A DNA stretch of 64,000 nucleotides from an uncultured Lacinutrix sp. (GTDB lineage: Bacteria > Bacteroidota > Bacteroidia > Flavobacteriales > Flavobacteriaceae): the NCBI RefSeq assembly GCF_947500325.1, contig NZ_CANMRQ010000002.1, positions 186,001 to 250,000 of the forward strand, in the 5' to 3' direction. Shown here in pieces: positions 44,864 through 52,919 of the stretch; positions within the stretch are counted from its first letter, which is position 1, and every line of letters starts with the position of its first letter. The notes below the pieces were generated by a model. That model did not search any database and was not told the origin of the DNA. It saw only the letters and a program-made list of their open reading frames with translations. The position numbers were made by a program, and so were the translations under genes.

Positions 44864-45355
44864 CTAAAGAAGCGATTCAGCTAATTTAGAAAAAAGAAAA
44901 TCAACTTGGTTTCCTGTTTTTGCACTAACGTATAAATCCGTTAAACGACCAAAATTATCGTTGTTCTCCTTTAAAAAAGCTTTTGTTACTAAATCGTTCT
45001 TGTTTCCAACAACTTTTATAGGCGTATTTTTTTGTTTTTCTTTTAAGAAATCTATTTCAGCTTGAAGGTTTTCATATGTAGCTGGTCTAGTTACATCGTA
45101 AACATAAATAAAAGCATTGGTACCTATTAAATAAGATAGTCGTGTATTATTTATATCATCGTTGCCTTCTAAATCCCATATAACGAGAGATACGTCTGTA
45201 TCCTTTTCTGGAATTTCTACATTCTTTTTAAAGATGTGTACTCCAATAGTTACTTTGTAGTTTTCAGAAAACGTGTTTTCTACAAAACGTCTAATTAGGG
45301 AAGATTTTCCAACACCAAAATGACCTAGTAAAACAATTTTTTTTGAGATTTTCAT
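44864..45355 (-). CDS. Rab/Ras-like small GTPase
   Basis: A 163-residue Ras-superfamily G domain: P-loop GHFGVGKSS (residues 11-19), switch-I Thr36 in VTIGVH, G3 WDLEGND (Asp61, Gly64; the catalytic Gln position is Asn65), G4 NKND (118-121) and G5 SAK (144-146). The WDxxG form is Rab-like rather than MglA-like, and there is no C-terminal prenylation motif. It carries its own -7 box and is followed after 20 bases by two hybrid histidine kinases; two coiled-coil genes precede it. This suggests a GTP-switch coupled to phosphorelay signalling. Function in the cell is unknown. Confidence 0.92.
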   Translation of the reverse strand: MKISKKIVLLGHFGVGKSSLIRRFVENTFSENYKVTIGVHIFKKNVEIPEKDTDVSLVIWDLEGNDDINNTRLSYLIGTNAFIYVYDVTRPATYENLQAEIDFLKEKQKNTPIKVVGNKNDLVTKAFLKENNDNFGRLTDLYVSAKTGNQVDFLFSKLAESLL

Positions 45356-45448
45356 TACTGAAATATACTTTTATTTTTATAGAAATTAAGGGTTTCGGTA
45401 TATAAATTTATTACTGAAATATTTCTATGTATATGGTTAAGAGTAAGC

Positions 45449-45456
45449 CAAAAATA
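45449..45456 (-). promoter_or_regulatory. -7 box of the GTPase-kinase operon
   Basis: Minus-strand TATTTTTG, immediately after the hairpin that follows the preceding gene; leader of roughly 90 bases. Confidence 0.5.
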
Positions 45457-45458
45457 GT

Positions 45459-45484
45459 AAAAGACACATAATTATATGTCTTTT
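45459..45484 (-). terminator. Hairpin after the coiled-coil gene
   Basis: AAAAGACAcATA and TATaTGTCTTTT pair with one mismatch; the tail is T-rich but interrupted, so termination may be partial. Confidence 0.45.
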
Positions 45485-45497
45485 ATAGAATTTATTT

Positions 45498-46304
45498 TTA
45501 CTTAAAATACTCTTTAAGCTTTTTAGAGAAAACAACTTTGTCGTCAATATCCTCTTTGTTAATATAATTTTGTGCGAAATCTAGTAGCCTATCTTCTAAT
45601 CTACTTTTAAAAATAGCATTATATGCACCTGAAATTACTACGGCAATATAATATGATGAGAAATTTTGTAGGTGAATATGAAACAAATCGTACTCAATAT
45701 ATTGTAATTCTTGTTCCTCTTTTTCAAAAGCATCTTCAGCAAAACTTTTAATAGCTGTGAGCATTCCAGCCACCATATCTTCATCAATTGCTTGTGTTTT
45801 AGAATATTCAGAAATAATTAAACCAGAACCTTTTTCTATAACCATGATTTGCTCAATCATAGGTTGTGCTAATTCTTGTAATATTAAATCACCTTCACTA
45901 ACTCCTGTTTTTTTAGATTTAAATTTTCTTAAGAAACCTTGAAAAGAGAAAGTAGAGTTTATTTTATTATTTATCTGCTCAGATAAAATTCTCATTTCTT
46001 GTTGTACATATTTTTTTATCATCTTTCCAATTATTGGAAATAATGCTTCTACAACGGCATCTTGAGAGTTTTTAATTTCAGATTTTAATGTTTCAGTTAT
46101 TGTTGGTCCTAAAGTTTTAGGCATTTCTGAAACAAAATCTTCTAATTTGTCATCTATAATAGGATTAACACGTTCAGATAATTTTTTTTGTTTTTCAAGA
46201 ATTTCTTCTAAAACCTTGAGTTTTTTCTCAACTTTTGCGGCATACTCTCTTTCATCTGTTAATAAGATGTCTTTTAAAATAGAAAGTTTTTCGTCTTGAT
46301 TCAT
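45498..46304 (-). CDS. Coiled-coil protein with possible longin/roadblock-like C-terminus
   Basis: A 268-residue soluble protein. The first half is coiled coil and helix (KVEKKLKVLEEILEKQKKLS, VQQEMRILSEQINNKINSTF). The second half (about residues 145-250) alternates strand and helix: IMVIEKGSGLIISEYSKTQA, EDMVAGMLTAIKSFAEDAF, YIEYDLFHIHLQNFSSYYIA, VVISG. This order resembles the longin/roadblock folds that bind small GTPases. That assignment is mine by pattern and needs a profile search. The gene lies between a second coiled-coil gene (14-base gap) and the small GTPase gene, the right place for a GTPase regulator or effector. Confidence 0.7.
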   Translation of the reverse strand: MNQDEKLSILKDILLTDEREYAAKVEKKLKVLEEILEKQKKLSERVNPIIDDKLEDFVSEMPKTLGPTITETLKSEIKNSQDAVVEALFPIIGKMIKKYVQQEMRILSEQINNKINSTFSFQGFLRKFKSKKTGVSEGDLILQELAQPMIEQIMVIEKGSGLIISEYSKTQAIDEDMVAGMLTAIKSFAEDAFEKEEQELQYIEYDLFHIHLQNFSSYYIAVVISGAYNAIFKSRLEDRLLDFAQNYINKEDIDDKVVFSKKLKEYFK

Positions 46305-46318
46305 GGCGTGAGAATCAA

Positions 46319-46672
46319 TTAATTACTTATTTTCTCGCCAAGTTTTATAAGTAAATCACCAAAAAGTCTGCGGTCTAATTTTTTATCATCTAAAGCTTCG
46401 GCTTTATCATCTAGAGTGTTTTCAAGCTCAGTAATTCTAATATTAATATCTGTACTAAGGTTGTCTATATTTTGAAGTAATTCAGCTTTAACATCATCTA
46501 TCAAGTTCTCAAGTTCTTTTTTCTTACTTAAGATATCTTGTTTTACAGCTTCAAACTCATGATTGTATTCTTGTATGTTTTCACCAAAAATAAGTTGTTT
46601 AATTGCATCAATTTTAGATGATGGATCTGTTGCAATTATATCTTCGGTTTTGCTTTTATCGTTCTTTGCCAT
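46319..46672 (-). CDS. Small acidic coiled-coil protein
   Basis: A 117-residue soluble protein, almost wholly coiled coil from about residue 35 to 95 (FEAVKQDILSKKKELENLID, INIRITELENTLDDKAEALD), ending DRRLFGDLLIKLGEKISN. No enzymatic motif. It sits 59 bases after fbp and 14 bases before the larger coiled-coil gene. The two probably interact (inference). Proteins of this kind next to fbp may get mislabelled as bisphosphatase; this one contains nothing of that enzyme. Confidence 0.75.
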   Translation of the reverse strand: MAKNDKSKTEDIIATDPSSKIDAIKQLIFGENIQEYNHEFEAVKQDILSKKKELENLIDDVKAELLQNIDNLSTDINIRITELENTLDDKAEALDDKKLDRRLFGDLLIKLGEKISN

Positions 46673-46731
46673 TAATGCATAGTTGTTAAGATTATTGTAA
46701 AAATAACAAAATAATTAGATAACTAAGTTTA

Positions 46732-47739
46732 TTATTCTGCGTTTTGCATGAATTCTTCAGCTTTTTCAACCATGTTTTTACTTCCGCAGAAAAAAGGAAC
46801 ACGTTGATGAAGTTCTGTTGGTTCGATATCTAAAATCCTAGTAAAACCATCGCTAGCTTTACCATTAGCTTGTTCTGCTAGGTATGCCATTGGATTACAT
46901 TCGTATAGTAAACGTAATTTTCCATTAGAATTTTTTGAACTTTTAGGATAGATATAAATACCGCCTTTTATCATATTTCTATGAAAATCTGAAACCAAAC
47001 TACCAATATATCGAGATGTGTACGGTCTATCATCTTCATCTTTTTGGCAATATTTAATATAGTCTTTTACACCTTGAGGAAAATGATTGTAATTACCCTC
47101 GTTTACAGAATAAATATTTCCGTTTTCTGGGAATTGCATGTTAGGGTGTGATAAATATAATGTGCCTAATGCAGGATTTAAAGTAAATCCATTTACACCA
47201 TGACCAGTAGTGTAAACTAGCATTGTAGATGTACCATATACTACATAACCTGCAGCAACTTGTTGATTGCCTTTTTGCAAGAAATCTTCAAGAGTAACTG
47301 GAGTCCCAACTGGAGTAACACGTCTGTAAATTGAAAAAATAGTTCCAACAGAAACGTTTACATCTATGTTAGATGAACCATCTAATGGGTCGATTAAAAC
47401 CACATATTTATTTTGATTGTTTTCATCTTGACTATTTATTGAAATAAAATCATCTTCTTCTTCACTAGCAATACCACATACAATATTCCTGTTAGTTAAT
47501 GTTTGGATAAACTTTTCGTTAGCATAAACATCTAATTTTTGTTGATCTTCTCCTTGTATGTTTGTATCTCCAGCTGCGCCAGTAATATCTACTAAACCAG
47601 CTTTATTTACTTCATGGTTTACTACTTTAGCAGCCAAACGTATGGAGTTAATAAGTCTAGATAACTCGCCAGAAGTATATTTAAATGACGATTGGTTTTC
47701 AATAATAAATTCTCCTAGTGTTTGATTTTTTCTAGACAT
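46732..47739 (-). CDS. fbp: Fructose-1,6-bisphosphatase class I
   Basis: Gluconeogenic enzyme, fructose 1,6-bisphosphate to fructose 6-phosphate. The 335-residue protein has the class I signature [20 protein letters not shown], the metal-binding Glu in [11 protein letters not shown], and the substrate loop [20 protein letters not shown]. It heads the minus-strand block that continues with the coiled-coil, GTPase and kinase genes. A near-consensus -7 box (GATATTTG, minus strand, 47769-47762) lies 23 bases upstream of the ATG. Confidence 0.97.
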   Translation of the reverse strand: MSRKNQTLGEFIIENQSSFKYTSGELSRLINSIRLAAKVVNHEVNKAGLVDITGAAGDTNIQGEDQQKLDVYANEKFIQTLTNRNIVCGIASEEEDDFISINSQDENNQNKYVVLIDPLDGSSNIDVNVSVGTIFSIYRRVTPVGTPVTLEDFLQKGNQQVAAGYVVYGTSTMLVYTTGHGVNGFTLNPALGTLYLSHPNMQFPENGNIYSVNEGNYNHFPQGVKDYIKYCQKDEDDRPYTSRYIGSLVSDFHRNMIKGGIYIYPKSSKNSNGKLRLLYECNPMAYLAEQANGKASDGFTRILDIEPTELHQRVPFFCGSKNMVEKAEEFMQNAE

Positions 47740-47834
47740 ATATGTAAGTAGTGTTATTTTGCAAATATCGTATTTTTTTAAAAATTACACTGTCTTACTA
47801 AGAGGTAAATATTTAAACGTTCGTAACTTTAAAC

Positions 47835-47842
47835 TATATTTG
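47835..47842 (+). promoter_or_regulatory. -7 box of the GNAT-aspartokinase-acyltransferase operon
   Basis: TATATTTG fits TAnnTTTG, 18 bases before ATG 47861, in the divergent region with fbp. Confidence 0.5.
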
Positions 47843-47860
47843 AGTATTAAATAAAATATT

Positions 47861-48340
47861 ATGAGTTTTTCTATTCGTTTAGCTACTAGAGAAGATGTAA
47901 AAAGTATTCATGATTTAATTGTTGAATTAGCAGTTTTTGAAAAGGAACCAGATGCTGTAGAAATTACAGTAGAAGATCTATTAAATGATGGTTTTGGTGT
48001 AGATAAAAAATTTGTATGCTTTGTAGCAGAACAAGAAACTAAAGTGGTTGGTATTGCTTTAGTATATTCACGCTACTCTACATGGAAAGGTTCTGTTTTA
48101 CATTTAGAAGATTTAATAGTAAGCCAGAGTATGAGAGGTACAGGTTTAGGTACTGCTCTTTTAAACGAAGTTGTAAAATATGCTTCTAGATTAAAAGTTA
48201 AGCGAGTAAGTTGGGAAGTGCTAGATTGGAACGAGCCAGCTATTAAGTTTTATGAGCAAAAAGGAGCCAATGTAATGAGAGATTGGGATGTAGTACAATT
48301 AGATGAAGAAGGAATTAAAAATTATTTGAACGCTATTTAA
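47861..48340 (+). CDS. GNAT family N-acetyltransferase
   Basis: A 159-residue GNAT enzyme, with the acetyl-CoA loop SQSMRGTGLGTALLNEVVKY (Q/RxxGxG/A pattern) and the C-terminal WNEPAIKFYEQKGA block typical of the diamine/spermidine-acetyltransferase-like subgroup. The acceptor is unknown; small amines are likely for this subgroup. Its stop overlaps the aspartokinase start (TAATG), so they are translationally coupled. Confidence 0.92.
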   Translation: MSFSIRLATREDVKSIHDLIVELAVFEKEPDAVEITVEDLLNDGFGVDKKFVCFVAEQETKVVGIALVYSRYSTWKGSVLHLEDLIVSQSMRGTGLGTALLNEVVKYASRLKVKRVSWEVLDWNEPAIKFYEQKGANVMRDWDVVQLDEEGIKNYLNAI

Positions 48341-49590
48341 TGAGAATATTCAAATTTGGAGGCGCATCAGTTAAAGATGCAGATGGTGTAAGAAATGTTA
48401 TTAAAGTATTAGAAAAAGTAGGTTATAAGAATACTCTTATAGTGGTTTCTGCTATGGGTAAAACCACAAATGCATTAGAAATAGTAATTGATAAATATTT
48501 AAACAACAAAAAAGAATTAACTAACGCACTTCTTAAAGTTAGAGACTACCATAGTGATATACTTATAGATTTATTTGCTAACAAGCAAGATCCAGCTTTT
48601 AAGGTTGTAAATAACCTTTTTGAAGAATTAGAGCAATTTTTAAAATTAAATAAATCACCAGATTATAATTTTATTTATGACCAAGTTATTGGTTATGGAG
48701 AATTAGTATCCACAACAATTATTAGCCATTATCTAAATAATAATGGAATTGAAAATAAATGGCTTGATGTAAGAGAATGTATTAAAACAGATAGTTATTA
48801 TAGAAGATCAAATGTAAATTGGGATATAACTCAAAGCTTAATTTCAACTAAAATAAAACCTAATACTTTTTATATTACCCAAGGTTTTTTAGGCAGTGAT
48901 AAAAATAATTTTACAACTACTTTGGGTAGAGAAGGAAGTGATTATACTGCAGCTATTTTTGGATATTGTTTAAATGCAGAAAGTGTTACTATTTGGAAAG
49001 ATGTTCCTGGGGTTTTAAATGGAGATCCTAGATATTTTAAAAATACACAACTATTAAATACAATATCTTATACAGAAGCTATAGAATTGGCTTTTTATGG
49101 CGCTTCTGTAATACATCCAAAAACACTTCAACCATTACAACGAAAAGAAATTCCGTTACACGTTAAATCTTTTTTAAATCCTGAAAACAATGGTACGATA
49201 GTAAATAAAACAAAAGGGATTACACCACAAATACCTTGTTTTATTTTAAAACAAAATCAAGTGCTATTGTCATTATCTACGTTAGATTTTTCTTATGTAG
49301 TTGAAGAAAATATTAGTGAAATATTTAATTTATTGGCATTATATAAAATGAAAGTAGATGTTATTCAAAACTCTGCGATTAGTTTTTCTGTATGTATAGA
49401 TAACACATATAATAATCTTGATAAATTACTGTTGCATTTAAAAGCAAAATTTAAAGTAACTTGCCATGAAAATGTATCATTATATACTATTAGGCATTAT
49501 GATGATATTGCAATAAGAGCGTTAGAACAAGGTAAAACCGTACTGCTTAAGCAGTTATTTCAACAAACAGTACAGATTGTAACTCAATAA
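48340..49590 (+). CDS. Monofunctional aspartate kinase
   Basis: Phosphorylates aspartate, the entry to lysine, threonine and methionine synthesis. The 416-residue protein has IFKFGGASVKDADGVRNV at the N-terminus, GREGSDYTAAIFG and PGVLNGDPRYF in the catalytic domain, and a C-terminal ACT-like region (from about residue 300) that is shorter and more divergent than in the feedback-regulated LysC type. Flavobacteria usually also carry a fused aspartokinase-homoserine dehydrogenase elsewhere, so this copy may have a special role. It is between a GNAT gene (overlapping) and an OlsF-like acyltransferase (42-base gap). Confidence 0.9.
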   Translation: MRIFKFGGASVKDADGVRNVIKVLEKVGYKNTLIVVSAMGKTTNALEIVIDKYLNNKKELTNALLKVRDYHSDILIDLFANKQDPAFKVVNNLFEELEQFLKLNKSPDYNFIYDQVIGYGELVSTTIISHYLNNNGIENKWLDVRECIKTDSYYRRSNVNWDITQSLISTKIKPNTFYITQGFLGSDKNNFTTTLGREGSDYTAAIFGYCLNAESVTIWKDVPGVLNGDPRYFKNTQLLNTISYTEAIELAFYGASVIHPKTLQPLQRKEIPLHVKSFLNPENNGTIVNKTKGITPQIPCFILKQNQVLLSLSTLDFSYVVEENISEIFNLLALYKMKVDVIQNSAISFSVCIDNTYNNLDKLLLHLKAKFKVTCHENVSLYTIRHYDDIAIRALEQGKTVLLKQLFQQTVQIVTQ

Positions 49591-49632
49591 TCTATTGCTT
49601 ACATTTGTAGGCATTAACCACTAAAAAATAAC

Positions 49633-51438
49633 ATGGCATTAGTAACCGCAAAAGAAGTTTCAAAAGCAATAAACCTAGACAAGTATGGTGTACTTGGTAC
49701 TTTTTTTGGATGGCTATTAATGAAGATTTTAAAAATATCTACATTAAATAAAATCTATAATCGTAATAAACACTTAAACGAAGTTCCATTTTTAGATGCT
49801 ATTTTAGACGAGTTTCAAATTAAGTTTGAAATCCCTGAAGAAGACTTAAAACGTTTGCCTAAAGATGGTGCTTACATCACGGTATCTAATCATCCATTAG
49901 GAGGGATTGATGGCATTTTATTATTAAAATTAATGTTAGAACAGCGTGATGATTTTAAAATTATAGCCAATTTCTTGTTACATCGTATTGAACCGATGAA
50001 ACCTTATATAATGCCTGTTAATCCATTTGAAGATCGTAAAGATGTTAAGTCTAGTATTGCTGGTTTTAAAAATGCAATAATGCATTTGCGAGATGGTCAT
50101 CCATTAGGTTTATTTCCTGCTGGTGAAGTTTCTACTTATAAAGACGGGAAATTAATGGTTGATAAACCATGGGAAGAAGCTGCTATGAAATTAGCTCAAA
50201 AAGCTAATGTACCAATAGTTCCTATTTATTTTCATGCGAAAAACAGCAAGTTATTTTATAAACTGTCTAAGATTAGTGATACGTTTAGAACAGCAAAACT
50301 GCCTTCTGAGTTATTAACCCAAAAGAAAAGAACAATTAAGGTTAGAATAGGTAAGCCTATTAGTGTTAAAGATCAAAACGAATATCAAAATTTAGAAAAT
50401 TTTACAGATTTTGTTCGCCGAAAAACATATATGTTATCTAACGCTTTTGAAACTAAAGAAAAAACAATTAGCTCTATTTCTTCTAGTTTGAAAGTTACTA
50501 AAACACCTAAAGCAATTGTTACTCCTGTGAGTTCTAAGGTTATGCAGGCAGAAGTAGAAGCACTTAAAAAAAATGATAGACGTTTATTAGAAAGTAAAAA
50601 CTATGAAGTGTATTTAACTCCTGCTAATGAGATTCCTAATATTATTAGAGAAATTGGTAGGTTAAGAGAAATCACTTTTAGAGAAGTTGGAGAAGGAACT
50701 AATGAAGCTATAGATTTAGATAAATTTGATAGTTACTATAACCATATGTTTTTATGGGATAATGAAGCTAAGTTAATTGCTGGAGCTTATAGAATGGGAT
50801 TAGGATCTCAAATTTTTGCTGCATTTGGTATAGATGGTTTTTATCTTCAGGATTTATTCCGTTTTGAGCCAGAATTGCATAAAATGATGAGCGAGTCTAT
50901 AGAAATGGGGCGTGCTTTCATTATAAAAGAATACCAGCAAAAACCGATGCCTTTGTTTTTACTTTGGAAAGGTATAGTACATACAACTTTACGTCATCCT
51001 GAACATAAATATTTAATAGGAGGAGTAAGTATTAGTAATCAATTTTCTAACTTTTCTAAGTCTTTAATGATTGAGTTTATGAAATCTCATTATTATGATC
51101 CATATGTAGCCCAATATGTTCGCCCCAAAAAGGAGTTTAAAGTTATTTTAAAAGATGCAGATAAAGATTTTGTATTTGATGCAACTGAAGCCGATTTAAA
51201 TAAATTTGACAAAATTATTGATGAAATTGAACCAGGAGCATTAAGACTTCCTGTACTATTAAAGAAATATATTAAGCAAAATGCAAAACTAGTAGCATTT
51301 AATGTAGATCCATTATTTAATAATGCGGTAGATGGCTTAATGTATATTAAAATTGCAGACTTACCAGATAGTACTGTTCGTCCAGTAATGGAAGAATTTC
51401 AGGCAGAATTAGAACGTAAATTTTCTGAAAACCAATGA
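49633..51438 (+). CDS. OlsF-like bifunctional acyltransferase (aminolipid synthesis)
   Basis: A 601-residue two-domain protein. The N-terminal half is a PlsC/OlsA-like O-acyltransferase (VSNHPLGGIDGILL with His and Asp, FPAGEVSTYKDGKLMVDKPW, ANVPIVPIYFHAKNS). The C-terminal half from about residue 325 is an OlsB/hemolysin-type N-acyltransferase (REITFREVGEGTNEAIDLDK, IEMGRAFIIKEYQQKPMPLF, LIGGVSISNQFSN). This order matches OlsF, which makes ornithine lipids from an amino acid and two acyl groups; in Bacteroidota related enzymes make glycine or ornithine lipids. The acceptor amino acid is not determinable here. Its stop overlaps the next gene by ATGA. Confidence 0.88.
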   Translation: MALVTAKEVSKAINLDKYGVLGTFFGWLLMKILKISTLNKIYNRNKHLNEVPFLDAILDEFQIKFEIPEEDLKRLPKDGAYITVSNHPLGGIDGILLLKLMLEQRDDFKIIANFLLHRIEPMKPYIMPVNPFEDRKDVKSSIAGFKNAIMHLRDGHPLGLFPAGEVSTYKDGKLMVDKPWEEAAMKLAQKANVPIVPIYFHAKNSKLFYKLSKISDTFRTAKLPSELLTQKKRTIKVRIGKPISVKDQNEYQNLENFTDFVRRKTYMLSNAFETKEKTISSISSSLKVTKTPKAIVTPVSSKVMQAEVEALKKNDRRLLESKNYEVYLTPANEIPNIIREIGRLREITFREVGEGTNEAIDLDKFDSYYNHMFLWDNEAKLIAGAYRMGLGSQIFAAFGIDGFYLQDLFRFEPELHKMMSESIEMGRAFIIKEYQQKPMPLFLLWKGIVHTTLRHPEHKYLIGGVSISNQFSNFSKSLMIEFMKSHYYDPYVAQYVRPKKEFKVILKDADKDFVFDATEADLNKFDKIIDEIEPGALRLPVLLKKYIKQNAKLVAFNVDPLFNNAVDGLMYIKIADLPDSTVRPVMEEFQAELERKFSENQ

Positions 51439-52472
51439 AAAGAATAGTTGCTTTTACTGTATTTTGTATTGCAACATTTATATCAAGTTATGGTCAAGAA
51501 TATTTTGGGAAAATATTAGATTCCAAATCTAACGAACCTTTAGAAGGTGTTTCTATCTATTTTGATGGCACTACAATAGGTACTACTACAAATTATTTAG
51601 GAAAATTTAAAATAGAAACGAAGCAATCTATAGAAGCATCATTAGTTGTTAGTTTTTTAGGGTATAAAACGAAAGTTTTAAATAAAGTAGATTTAAAACA
51701 AGAAGAACTTATTGTTTATCTAGAGGTAGAACCAATGACTTTAGCAGAAGTCGTAATAGAAGAAGATAATTGGTCCAGAGAAAAAAAATGGAAGTATTTT
51801 AAGCAGGAATTTTTGGGTAAAACTCTAGCAAGTAATCAATGTAAATTTCTAAATTCTAAAGATATAAGATTGGTTTATAGTAAAAGTGAAAATAAATTAT
51901 TTGCTTCATCTAAAAATCCAATACAAATTATAAACAAATCTTTAGGTTACAGAATAGATTATAATCTTGTTGATTTTGAAATTGTATTTATTGGTAATAA
52001 GAACTTTATAAGAGTAGAAAGAGTTTATTATAGTGGCACTAGTCAGTTTAGAGAGATTAATGAAAAAAAGATAAAAAAGAAGTATGTTAAGGCTAGAGAG
52101 AATGTCTATAATGGCTCTTTTTTACATTTTATGAGATGTATAGCTAATGAAAGTTTAGCTGAAAATAAATTCCAACTTTATATTAAACCAGAGCCAAGAA
52201 GTAAACAGTTTGTTGGAATATCTCCTACGGCAGTATTTAAAACAAAAAAACTTAAAACGAAAGAGACAGAAGTTATTATAAATAGAAGAGGTAAAATTAC
52301 AATAATGTATAAAGGGTTTAGCCAATCTGGAATTACACTTGAAGATGAAGAGACTACTTTCAAGATTGATGGCTATGGCAACTATTATCCAATATATAAA
52401 TTACTTGTTAGTGGTGAGTTTGGTAAGAATAGAATTTCTTCAATGCTTCCTTCTAACTATGGTATAGATTAA
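51435..52472 (+). CDS. CarboxypepD_reg-like domain envelope protein
   Basis: A 345-residue exported protein: signal peptide MKRIVAFTVFCIATFISSYGQ, a carboxypeptidase-regulatory-like domain (GKILDSKSNEPLEGVSIYFD to LVVSFLGYKT, residues about 24-95), then a 240-residue region of unknown fold. Similar proteins are found in Flavobacteriaceae without a TonB barrel. It overlaps the OlsF-like gene by four bases (ATGA), indicating coupled expression and suggesting a role tied to the envelope lipids. Convergent with the arsR-type gene with only 22 bases between and no visible terminator. Confidence 0.82.
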   Translation: MKRIVAFTVFCIATFISSYGQEYFGKILDSKSNEPLEGVSIYFDGTTIGTTTNYLGKFKIETKQSIEASLVVSFLGYKTKVLNKVDLKQEELIVYLEVEPMTLAEVVIEEDNWSREKKWKYFKQEFLGKTLASNQCKFLNSKDIRLVYSKSENKLFASSKNPIQIINKSLGYRIDYNLVDFEIVFIGNKNFIRVERVYYSGTSQFREINEKKIKKKYVKARENVYNGSFLHFMRCIANESLAENKFQLYIKPEPRSKQFVGISPTAVFKTKKLKTKETEVIINRRGKITIMYKGFSQSGITLEDEETTFKIDGYGNYYPIYKLLVSGEFGKNRISSMLPSNYGID

Positions 52473-52494
52473 CAAAACATAAAAAGAATTTACT

Positions 52495-52824
52495 TTAAAG
52501 CTTAGAGCAATTTACTTGAGTCTTTACAAAAAAGTCATTTACTAATCTTCTACATTCGTTTAATTTATCTTGATTTATGCTATAGAAAAGATTTTTGCCT
52601 TTTATCTTTTGCTTTAATAATCCTGTTTTTCTAATCTCAGCTAAATGTTGTGAAATAGTTGGTTGTGCTAAACCTATAGCTTTAACTAACCTATTACAAT
52701 TACAATCTTTATGTTCACTAATATATTGTATAATAGATACTCTTGCTGGATGCCCTATTACCTTAGTGTAATTAGCAATTTGGTTTTGTTGATCGCTAAA
52801 GATGTGTTTTTTTGTAAATCCCAT
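52495..52824 (-). CDS. ArsR family regulator with CxC metal-site motif
   Basis: A 109-residue winged-helix ArsR/SmtB protein: IGHPARVSIIQYISEHKDCN, the helix-turn-helix LVKAIGLAQPTISQHLAEIR, and wing KIKGKNLFYSINQ. DCNCNRLV sits where ArsR has its ELCVCDLC arsenite site, so a CxC sensor is possible; a further Cys lies in VNCSKL at the C-terminus. The longer frame starts at a TTG (52854) inside a palindrome, so ATG 52824 is used. No arsenic or metal resistance gene is in the window, so its target may be itself or remote genes. Confidence 0.88.
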   Translation of the reverse strand: MGFTKKHIFSDQQNQIANYTKVIGHPARVSIIQYISEHKDCNCNRLVKAIGLAQPTISQHLAEIRKTGLLKQKIKGKNLFYSINQDKLNECRRLVNDFFVKTQVNCSKL

Positions 52825-52845
52825 TTTTTTTAATTTAAAAGCGTG

Positions 52846-52857
52846 ATATTGCAATAT
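52846..52857. promoter_or_regulatory. Probable ArsR operator/promoter
   Basis: ATATTGCAATAT is a perfect 12-base palindrome 22 bases upstream of the arsR-type ATG and overlaps a near-consensus minus-strand -7 box (TAATATTG, 52859-52852). Its form resembles ArsR/SmtB operators, suggesting autorepression. Confidence 0.6.
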
Positions 52858-52874
52858 TACAATAATTTTAAATA

Positions 52875-52905
52875 ATAAAAAACCTAAGTATGAAAACTTA
52901 GGTCT
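52875..52905 (-). terminator. Terminator of the LEA-like gene
   Basis: ACCTAAGT (52882-52889) and ACTTAGGT (52896-52903) with a T run on the minus strand. Confidence 0.8.
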
Positions 52906-52919
52906 TTACTTACATTATT

